A stretch of 64,000 bases of DNA. Source: Stichopus chloronotus (Eukaryota > Echinodermata > Holothuroidea > Aspidochirotida > Stichopodidae). Below the pieces are notes generated by a model. That model had not been told where the DNA came from, ran no database searches, and was given only the letters and a program-made list of their open reading frames with translations. This document shows, in pieces, positions 26,901-38,900 of the stretch (position 1 is the first letter of the stretch; each line of letters opens with the position of its first letter). Made by a program: the position numbers and the translations under genes. The DNA is taken from positions 3,534,001 to 3,598,000 of the forward strand of contig CM037850.1 of NCBI GenBank assembly GCA_021234535.1, written 5' to 3'.

Positions 26901-29900
26901 AAGAGCAAATACAATATATTTCTGTCTTTCTATTTTTCATTTGTTCACCATAATCAATGCTTACGTTTCTGAGGCATTGTTATTGCAGATGTCCAAACAA
27001 TTATGACAGCTAATCTAACCGAGAAAGTTCAAACCTGTTCTCAGTCTTCGGGAACTTGGTCCAGATTCTTGGGGGTGTCCTTTACCAGCTGTGTTAACAT
27101 ATCTCGATATCACTGAGGATCCTTCTGAAGACCCAGCTGACCATGTATGGGTACCAGCAGTGATGAGATTCCTGTTTGCAGAAACCTGAAGATAACATTA
27201 ATGGTGAAAAATAATGAACTAAAAAGGTCTTCTTTTTCACACATCAAAATAGCTAATTACTTGTAGCATTATTTTAAAGCATATTTAAAGTACATGACCA
27301 CAGTGAGCTGACAGTCAAGAATCACCGCTGAATGTAATTAATACAACCGTTAGAAGGAAGTAAATGAGAACGTTTTGTAAGTGTGCATTATCGCGAGTAT
27401 TGCCATTGGTGTGAGGGTATTTATAATTTGCTGCAATTGCAGTGATCTCACTAACTTAATCATCGGGCACCGAGGCTCTGCGGTATGTGATGTAATTAAA
27501 GAATGAATGATAGAACGTTCTAACATTTCATCCCAAACTATATACATAGTTATTATTTCTTCAACATTAGCTTTAAAAGTACATTTTAATAAAAAGTTAA
27601 CAGAGAAATACGTTGGCTAACACTTGTTATAGCTCAGAACGTAATGTGAACATTGACCTAGAGTCGTCCACAGTATTTTGGCTGACAATAATTGCACATG
27701 AAAGACTGACAGGTCTCTTGCATGTAATATTAACTGTGCCTCCATACGCTCGATAGGGTTTGCTATCATATCTGAGCTGTCAAATATGGACTGTCAAATA
27801 TAGTAAGGGTTGATCTTTTAATAGTGGATCAGGGCGAAGCAGGGTAAGTTAACTTTCCCTCCACAGAAAAAAGGTAAACAACGAAAATATAAAGGAAACT
27901 CAAGACTTACGGAGAAAATAAAAACAATAAACTAGATTCTGGTATTTGCACCATTACGCCAACATATTCCTTCTCTTCAATTCAATTGTATGTCCATCAC
28001 CGTCCGAGGCTACAAAATAAAGCATATTTCTGTAGTTTTGACGCAAAAGCCTCAAACCTAAAGTAAAATGTTTTCAGGTTTCCTATCGTAACTTACTATG
28101 TAATTAAATTCCACTATCATCTGGTCAGCTTCTGCCTCCGGAATAATGAACTCAATGTCAACTTCCAGGTTTTCATTAACAGGGTACGTAGATGTCAACG
28201 GTTTAATTGCAAGAAAACTGCCACTGGGTGAATACCACGCATCAATTGTTTTGCTAGAATACACAGGGGATATTTGACCTTCTGGATGACGGTAAGACAC
28301 CTGTTGAATAGGATAAAGGACGACTATCAGTTCAAAGAAAAACCTAAGCCTTCCATGGATAATTGACATCTTTAATGCAGACTAATATTCTGAGGGTGCA
28401 CCTCTGTAAATGCTAAGAATAGATAGAAATTAAGATGAACATTTCACTAATGTGACGGCATCAGTCCTTGTTGAGTGTTTATGATGCCAACTTTCCTAAA
28501 ATCACATCAATTTCTTTGACAAAACAAAGAAAGAAAAATCCAATGCTATTACTCATCATGTCGTGAAAACCAAACAAAGCTGTCTAACATGTTGGTAAGA
28601 AACTTATATGGGAAAGAAAAATACAAACTTGTCCTCGAATTTCAGAAGTCATATAAAAGTAGCATTACATGATCTTGCTTATTTATATTATAATAATAAG
28701 CATTAATTTGAACATGTTAAAACAGATGTGTCTTGAATCTGGACCTGATGTAGCAAAGTATTATACTTAGTTTTTGCATTAATGGGAACGGAACACATGT
28801 CGAGTATTCTGAGACATGAAGACATATGTAACATTCCCGGGAGTTACTAAACTTATGTATAAGTGTCTCAGCTAATTGTGTGATTTTTTTTTATAAAGAC
28901 ATGTAGACTGAGGATTTATGTAGCATTAAGTTCTTAGACAGAAATACGTCACAAACTCTTTTCAAACACAGTGGTTAGCTGATGCAATTTAATACGTGTC
29001 AAGTGTAAAGCACCGTGCAAACGTTTGTTTGATTGAGTTGATAAATTATTAATTGCTTGATTGATTGATTGTTAAGGAATGTTACTAATGGTTGGCTTAG
29101 CATGCACCACGTGATCTAAATAAATATCGGTCAATAAACCTACGTATCATGTTACGATACATAGATGCCATTTGTTGCATGAAACAGGGTGATAGATTAT
29201 GCTGAAACTTACAAATGCATAATAATAGTTGGATTTGAGAGAAGAGGCAATTACCATAATAAGATATCAATATATCTCCCCCCCCCCCACACACACACAC
29301 ACAAAACACATTACCCTCCATGCCTAATAAGCGTGTTTAGTGTGTGTGACAATGTTGCCAGTTGTGCAAAATTTGTTGGAATCACGGCATCTTTGCTCAT
29401 TACTGTTACTTGGACGCTAAGTCTGTGATGTAGAACATATCTAGAAAGTAAACAATACGCAATGGGCAATATAGTTTGAAAAGAAATAGGTGAATTTTAC
29501 GTAGCAAATTCAGGCAAGTAACGTCTACTCGAGCAACTTCAAGTTGATAACATTAAGAAATATTGGCAAATATTTCGTATCACAGATCTATCATATTCTA
29601 AACAATGTCATATAAGATTCTACTTTACGCTTATTCACCAGCATTTGTAGCTGAAAATTACTCTGGGCAAGACGCGTTTCAGATTATTGTCTACCTGAAT
29701 TCTCAATTCTGTTATGTAAGGATCGAAAGGCGATCCAAATTCTACGTCGATTTTTCCACCTTTGTCTGTGCTCGCTGTCTTTCCGAAGACGAAAGCACCT
29801 TGTCCTTTTGACTTTATCACATGTATTCCGAGAAGTTTGTCGTTGGCAGGTTGACCATTTGGTAACTTTGCTGATATCTGTTGAGAATGAACCAGTAGCG

Positions 29901-32900
29901 TATGAAAAGTTAAAACAAATAACCATACCTTCCTAGTGTAATTGAAAATAGTGTCTATAATTACAGTGTAAATGCCGGAGTGCTTTGAAATTGTTCTTAC
30001 ATGCTTTTGTGATATTACAAGAAAAAAAAAGAACATGATAGGAACACCAACGACATGCGTTCTCATTCTGTCTCTTCCATTTTTTTTTTTAAATTTAACT
30101 CACTTGGAATCTGTAGGGCAATCCTGGTTTAAAACCATTAGGACCTTCGATATTAAGTACTTAAAGGTTGATTTGTTATTTCTGTCGATTCAGTGAGTCT
30201 CTCTTCTAGACACACCTGGAAATAAATAATAAAGTCAAATAGTAATTGTGTAATAAAAAGTAGTTTAATTAATGGTAAATACTAATTATAGTAAAGTATG
30301 GTGAGTTAAATATAGGATATAAGAATCGCTCACATATCCTTCACATCAAGTATCGTTTGTTACGACACACATAAGGCCATAACTGAGCATTTGTAACACT
30401 AGTTTATCAGTGAAGCATTGTACAAAATTGTCACGTTTTGTTGTTGTGTTATGTGAAGTCTTTACAATTTATTCCAAGTAGACCTTGCAATTGATCTCTC
30501 CTGTCGTCAATGGAGCTATATTGCACGACACATTGTGTAATAATTTATGCATCATACAGATACAGATTCTCTTAACAAAGGAAACGCTTTGATTTTCATT
30601 TTTTATAATCGTTTGAAACTTGAAATTTGCATGACATTGTTATTCATAATGCTGTTTAGAGCATAAATATAATATAGTATCATATAAATGTAGGCATGTA
30701 TAATCGTACGTAATATTATGTATGTATGAATATTGGGTCCTCATCATTATTGTACACTTGGTTTGCAAGTTCTCTGTGGTAAAGCGAAAGAAATTGTTAA
30801 GAGTACTCTCACACATGCAGGTGTACTAGAAGGATCGGCACTAGAAGTGACGTTATTAAAATGTCCACATAATCTGAGATGACGCACAATTGCAATTATT
30901 ATAGCTTCTCCGACCTAAAGTGTACATGATGAATATGATACACAGGCCCAGTAAAACGTGTATCTCTCGGAAAATCCCTTTTGAGAGGTAAATTGCAATG
31001 TTTTCGATAGGACAATTTCGACTGAGAATGAATTTTGACCTCCAGCTAAGCCAACCAGCCTACAATCTTGGACAAAATTGTTGGAACTCTTTACCGTACT
31101 TTGCAAATATAATACTGAATTTTAGGTGAGAGGATAACATGAAACCTCACGCCCCTTCCCAATGTTGCGCTATAGGAGTGAATGTACCCTTTGAACAGTA
31201 ATCTTGCAGCTAACATTTAACGGGGGAGCTGGGTGTCCCAAGGTATTTTGTCCAAGATTGTAGCTAGCTAGTAACTCCCAGTCACCATTGCATACCGCAA
31301 CACAAGATCCATAATTGGCTTAGAGTGAGGTATACACATTTCCTTTCGTTTGAAATTTAGATAAGTAGATTCTTCAACACATATAATCATAAAAGAATCT
31401 GATCGGTGTACACATGTGATACCATGTTGATACAATGGTATATAGAAAAAATAATGTTACTTGTTAAAAGTATTTTCTTCATTTTATTTTCTTTACCATT
31501 TTTGTTTTCGCCATACATACCAGTGACTGTTTCAGTAAACTCAACATCCAACACCAAATGTTTGTCGTGAAAATTAAAATTTCCGAGATCAGTTAAACGA
31601 ATGGCAAATTTATGACATCCATCGTCACCGGTATCCTGATGAAGAGGGAGATGGAAAATAAAAAAAAAAATGATGACAGCAGGAGGAAATAAATATTACT
31701 ATATGTAAAACCGAGAAGTATATTTTACACGGTATATCCAACTTGTGATGTATATCTAGTGTTCGGTAAGACTTGTAATTGTCTCTAAGATAACATTCAC
31801 TATATTGAGTGTGGAGAGTAACAACATTATTTCTTCAATTCCAGTTATTTTTCAATCAAAAAAGGAAAATCACAATGTTGCTGAATGAAAGTAGGTATAT
31901 GGGAGCATACAATGCCACAAATTACTGATACCGCCATTTTGTTTCTAGCGTTGACAGCAATGTAAAGTTTTACCTCTATGGAGAGTTGGAGAGGATCGCC
32001 CATTCTCTCGACAGTTGCATTTACAGAGATAGATCCTCTGACTGGTTGACCGTAAGTGTACCTTTATACGTCATTTTCACGGTAGGAAGAAAAAAAACCA
32101 ACATGACACATTGTACTATCGAAATATAAAGCATGAACAATACGTACAGCATGACTAAAGAAATAATAGATTGTCTATTGATTGACTCTGTGAAATGAAT
32201 GGTTCTACAATGATAGTGGTGGTAGCTTGAATCATTAAGAAATCTAATCGAATCATGAGGACTAATCGTGTGAACCGTATCCTGCAAGCGTGTACATTTA
32301 AAATGACGTCAGACATCTAAACGCTCCACTGTTTACTGTGGACGCTGAACCGACTATGCCAGGAAAATCTGGTGGCCCCTTCCATGTTAAAATAACCAAT
32401 ACACTTCAAATATTACGATTCATCTTCCAACCCACGAAGAGGGAAGAGGAATTAGTAGAGAAAGAGAGAGGTGGGTGAAGAGACAGAGAGAGAGATAGAG
32501 GTGGAGAGAGATGGGTAGAGAGAGAGCGAGATGTGATGAATCAAAGTGAAATACAAGGCATGATCAACCAAAGGACAACAAAACAGCTTAAAGGTGTTAC
32601 AGACTGTCAGCTTATACTTACAAACCACAAACAGCAACATCTACAGTTTCATCTAGCACAAAGATGTACGAAGGAGGTCTGATTATGACGTCAAACTTTG
32701 GTAAAACTAAAACAAGGAAATAAACGACTATTACGTCATGTAGAAGCACATTCTTATTATCTGTAAAAGTAAAAGTCAGGTTTGAACGAACCAACGAAAT
32801 AGTGCATCACCATAAATTGGACAAATGCACGATACAGGCTTCGGGTTTCTTGGCTTAATATCTAGATTACCTATATAAAATGTCTCTCCACTAACACAAA

Positions 32901-35900
32901 ATTGTCAGCCCAAACTGAAAATACAATACGATGATATTCCACATAACGAATACTTCAGGCTATCTTAATCAGCTTAAAAAAAAATTAAAAAAAACACCAG
33001 TATGAAAACGGAGCGTGAACGTAGAATCTTTAAACAATTACCGTATTCATCTAGTCTGAATGTCTCTGTAGTTTCTTTGCCATCTAGAAACACATGAATT
33101 GTCCATTCTCCCAACACTGGGTCCTCGGATAGTCTCATAGTAAGGTCAACAATTCCCTCCATTGTGTCCACATTCCTCCATTGTCTCACACGTATGTCGT
33201 CTGGTGACGTGATGTAAATTTCACTGTACTGAAGGGAAGGTAAATCAACAAGTTCTGAGTAGTGCCTGAAGTGATATTATATATCCCTACCCTACCGTAT
33301 GTGGCCTAGAATTGGGGATATTTCTATCACACTGTGCATATGGCATGTCGTTATATGACGTCATTGATGCTATTATTTCTAATTCCTGCCACCTAATGAA
33401 AGGCACTGTTCTAAAAGTGTTTAATCTTAAGTCATGATCAATAGAGGAACGGTTACGTATAGTGTTCTGTAGGTCGGTGACCTAGTATACACTTATGATT
33501 TTTCCGTGTACATCTATATTAGTCACTGATAGGGAGGTTAGTTTTTTTTTTTTTTTTGCTAAAAGGTTGACTAAAAGTAGCTGTCAATCGGCATGTAGAC
33601 AAAACTTAATGTAAAGCAGGAACAAATATTCAATATTCAGGTTCAGTATACCTCAATGCAACATCTAATGTAACGATCTAAACAAAGGTTAGAAATTTTC
33701 TCAAAATAAAAAGAATATGTGTACAAAAAACGTTAAGATACGATTACTTTGAAATATACACTGGAGGTTATTCGTGAAACAAACACGTCATTCAAAGATC
33801 ACAAATAACATTAACTACTTTGGAAAGCAACGGGAACGACAGGAAAACAGTTTAAAAGACAAGTCAATTTTTAAAAATTAACGGGTTTTATTATGAGCCG
33901 TTACTTGCTGAATATGCAGCAGTATAGGTCTCACTGATGTAGCAAAAACATACAACCGAAATCTTCGCTGCTTGATTGCTATCGTTTTTGCTTACCCCCG
34001 CAATCATTTAAATACGACTGACATGTTACGACAGATTTACGAGGACAGTCATAAATCTACTTATTAGGATAAACATTTTTTTTTTAAATGGCAGATTATC
34101 TTCGTATTTAGAGTTAACAATGTTAACCGTTCGAAGCTCCAACAACATTCAGTTGCTGAGATGTCTTTTTTTCATATATTTTCAGATTGTAACCTCTGGT
34201 GACCTCAAGTAACCTTTGAAATCCATGGAAAGACAATAGCGATCATGTAATCTTCATGGAGTACATAAAGCACTACATGTTTGAAGTTCAAGGAACATTC
34301 AGTTCCTGAGATGGCTTACGTATTAAAGTTTCAGACTTCAACCTTCGGTGACCTCAAATGACCTTTGACCTCAATGGAAAGCGATACGGATAATTTACTT
34401 ACAATGGACAGCCAACAAGTTTGAAGTTCCAGCAACTTTCCCTTGTTGAGATACTGTTTACAAGGTGCTTTAATTAGTTATCTTTCTTAGTAGGTTTCCA
34501 TAGGTTAAGCTTTGGTGACTTCAAATGACCTTTGACCTTCATAAAAACCGTAGGAATCAGCTACTTACAATGGACTACCTACACACCAACTTTGAAGTTC
34601 AGGCACCCTTCACTGCCTGAGACGTCGTGTTTACAAGCCAACGTGTCACATACGCACACTTACACATGTCATTATGCAAACTTAGATTCCTTGCATGCCT
34701 TCGGGAAGGCACGCAGAATGCACAAATGCATTGAGGTTTCGAGCGTTAGTGGGTATTACAAACTACGTATGCTTCATAAAAACATGTGGGATCTTTACAA
34801 GTTTCCTTTCCTGAGATTATGTCAACAAGGTTTTCAAAATTTGACCCATGGTGACATGGAATGATCTTTGACCTCCATTAAAGATCAAATGGTTCTTGTG
34901 CTCGATATGATACAACTATACAACCCTCTGTCAAAGCTTCTCATCTTGAGACATGGTGTTTACAAGAATTGCATGTGACCCTGTTGACGTGAAATGACCA
35001 AAGAACTTCACCAAAGACAATGGAATTCTTGTGTACTCAATAACATACACCTACAGTGGAAGATCTGTCTAAATATTCCAAGTTCTTGAGATATCCTGCT
35101 TGCAATATTTTCACAATTTGACCTCTATTGGTCTCAAATGACCTTTTGACCTCCATGAAAAATAAAGTTCTTGTTCTCAATGTAGTACACCTATGTCCTA
35201 ACTTTGAGATCTGTCTAAGCTTTGCTTCTTGAGATGTGGTGATAACAAAGAGGCGTCACCGGCACACATACCCAAACACACCCACGTACACCGATTACAA
35301 TTTCATCGAAACAACTCTGGCACCAGTACATTTTGTCCTTTTGTCGCTCTGTTAGAAGATTTCAAAATGGTGTAACTAAAAGTCGTACTTAACTTTTGGA
35401 AATGGAATTTCAATGTTTTAACTATTTTGGCTACACTCGCAATCCCTTTAACTCCGAGGCGCATGGATCTTTATGATCAAGTTCACGACATTTATGATAA
35501 CAAATAAATTCAAACAAACAAAAACAGCATCGTAGCACAGCCTGTGACGCAAGACCTTGGTGTTAGAAAATGTACAGTCATAAATGATTTCTATAATATC
35601 AAGATTCGTCACGATGTCTTTTCAACTTACTCGTTCGGCGTAAGGCTTCATAGATGGATATCGCAGGCTCAAGATACGAATGTGAACTGGAAATGCAAAG
35701 AAAACAGTATTTAAGGGACACCATCTTTAAGAAAGAACATTTTACTCGTCGATTATTCAGTCTGCTTATATCACTTATTTCAAACAGGTCCGAATCCGAA
35801 CTAACCAATATGGTGGGGGTGGCATATCAATGTGACTACGTTCCTGCTTTCAAACTGAGGGCAAGTCATTGCGGCCGATATGTTATACGAAACACATTTT

Positions 35901-38900
35901 GGGCTGCTTTTCTGGAAGTAAGTCACAGAGTTTTGGTCCAGTCCCTACAGTGACGAATGTGTGGCAAGGAATTATCTATTTTAAGTAAAAGAAAACTTGT
36001 TTGAAGTCAATTGTAATCCCTCAGTTTGTGTCCTACACTAGAGAGAAAGTAATTCGGATTAAATTCGTTGCTTTAAGTATTCTTTCAGAGTTTGTTTTGA
36101 CAGGAGTTCTGTTACCATGGTAAATCTTTACCTATGATCTTTTCATTGGCGTAGATTTTAAGGGAAACTGCACAGAAGTGTAAATTTAAGTCTTCATTTC
36201 TAGAACCTAATTGTCTTTAGATGCATACACGCCACGATGACATCGCAATGTTTTACATATATGTACCTGATTGTCCAGCCTTGTATATTGGTTTATCTGT
36301 TTGCACGTATGTTTTAACAACTTCACTCGTCAGTCGCACTCCGGTGTCCTTTGGTTTCGCTGAATGGCTCTCCGTCATACGTCACTCCTACCACCGAGGC
36401 ACGTAAAGTAAAGCGTCCTCCATGGTTCAAGTGGTGGAACCTGCAAACATAAATCCGTTCTCATATGACTATGCGTTTTAACTCAGACTTTATTGACAAT
36501 AGTTTTGAGAAGTAAAGATGCAGTGCTTTTATTGTGAAATTTACACGCACTGAGACGTAGATAACCCACATGAAGCTAATTGAGGCTTACTTGTGGGAGA
36601 ACTCGGAGAAAACAGGGTAGCATATTCAGATAACAAGACAGCAAAAAAAGAGAAGGGAAGGGAAGGGAAACATGCAACAAAAAACAACGACTAGTTCTAA
36701 GGAATCAGTTCAGATGTTCAGATGATCAGAATCAGACGTCGGTTCTAAGGCGACGTCTACTGTACGTCGGTTCGACGTCCACTGCATCGACTTTCCCAAA
36801 GTCCTTCGGTGCTGAATCCACGTCGCCAAAGACTGACCACCTGACGACCAGACTCCGATTGTTCAATGTCCATTTAACGTCCATTGGAAGTCGACAAAAA
36901 GATCAGAGCAATTTTTTCCCTCTACTTCTATCTGACGTCGGATGCTCCTATTACTGTACCTCTGATAATTACCCAACCTCCATCCGAAAGATTGGAACAA
37001 AAATCGACGTCGTTCTTACATCGTGGAATTACGTCAACTCATGTGACGTCAGCCTCACCCCCAAACTCTATGCAAACGTTACTTTGCGGTTACCGGTTTC
37101 ATAGGATAGATGTGCGGTATGTGCCTCAGTAGGAGTGTTAGGTATCAAATGTGCCTATATGTCTTACCTGCATATTCAGGCACACCTGCCCCTGAACCAT
37201 TCCTGGGGTAGCGGTCTCTGCTAAAGGGGGATATGCTCTCCTGGCGTTCACAAGTTGAACTGTAACCTCTGCCTGAAGTTCTATCAGATTGATGCATATA
37301 GTTTCATTTGCATTCGTCGAAAAATATTGTGATGCAATTATGACGTATCCGCTGAAGAATGAGAAATCAACAAAGGGTCATGATAAGTGCTTTCCATTCA
37401 CTTAGTGTAACAAGTTCTTAACATCAACCCCTTATGGATTTCAGTGGCACCTCCAGGGGTAACTTAATTACGATACATACCAAAGACTAACAACTCGAGG
37501 AGTGGCGATTTTTTTTTTTTTTTTTAAAATGTGTTGACTGACAAGGGTCAAAACAGCATACATAAATTCAAGACATTTTCGTACGTGGATAAAGGCCTCG
37601 GCTAATGCTATTCATATAATATATTATTATACATTAATTATATATAAATATATTAAGGCGTTATACTGCAAGAATAAGCAATTCAACAACAAAATGGTAT
37701 CACGTAAGGAATAAGAACCATTCAGGAATTAGTCTAGGGGCTAATATTACTAAATACTACGCCTACCCTCCAGGAATAATTACGAGAGAAAAGTTTCCCA
37801 TCGTACTTTTAATAAATTTCAATTTTCTTTAGTAGCCACTGCTTGTTTTGAACACTTATCTATGGTCGAGACTTATATATCCTACACGTCACAGCCAATT
37901 AAATGCGATCCAAACCTATCCATTTGTATTGGTTGTGTCAGTGAGCAATGTAGATAATTATTGACCTAATTTGTTACGTGACTGTTTGTCAGATCTTTGG
38001 TCTGCCTTTTTCAAGGATGTAACAACACTGTTTAACAAAAAGTAGGAAATCTCTTGAATAGCAATCAGTGTTACTGTCTGTATGCGTACTGTTTTGTTAA
38101 ACCGGACAAAAACACATCAACCAAAAAAAATTTCAATTCACCCAACCACTTATGTTTAAAACTTCCCTCCCACAGCCTCTCTAAAATTCCCCAACATGCG
38201 TAAATTAAAACAATGGATCCCTGTATACGGCTGTGTAATATCAGCTTCTCTGCATCTTTCGAATTTGTTTCCATGCAATCAAAGAGTAGAACCAATTGAG
38301 AATTCTGCTATCCGGAAGCTTAGAGTATAGCTTTGGCTGATGGAGATTCAGTGCCTTTAAATATTTCGTTCAAACAAATGCAAGTAGGCCTCGCTGTATA
38401 CTTTCTGGCCCTCGCTCTTCAAGTGTTTGAATGTATGATAGACTGCCACAATATTCTGTTTTAACTTTAACGATTATGTACTTGTCTGGTACACACTTTT
38501 TTGCCTATCCTATATTGTACAATCATTACACCTACATCTATAATTACTATAACTATATCCATTTGAATCAAGTAATTCTTTTCACGATTCATTCAACCGG
38601 TATGATGTTCTAATCTGAAAATACAGGCATTTTGCATGTAAATACTAATCATTTTTAATTTGAATTCTTTAGCAGTTCACACTCTGGATGCAGTAATAGT
38701 AATATTATTATTATTAATAATAATAATATTATTATTAATAATAATGATAATAACAACAGTATGTTACATAATTCAACCATTACATTGCAAACAAGTTGCC
38801 TGAGGTATGTGAAAACGGCATACGAAGTCCACACACAAAATATGATGAATATAGGCCTAACAAATGACATGATTTTTTTTTTTCCAATAACACTAACTGC

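Noticed and set aside
35654..35953. Plus-strand 99-codon frame over exon 4
   Set aside because: It is the antisense shadow of exon 4 and adjoining intron, with no supporting motif.
9533..36440. Programmed +1 ribosomal frameshifting in copy A
   Set aside because: The sites share no common slippery sequence, copy B lacks the excess bases, and nine such events in one animal mRNA would be unprecedented. Assembly error or decay is simpler.
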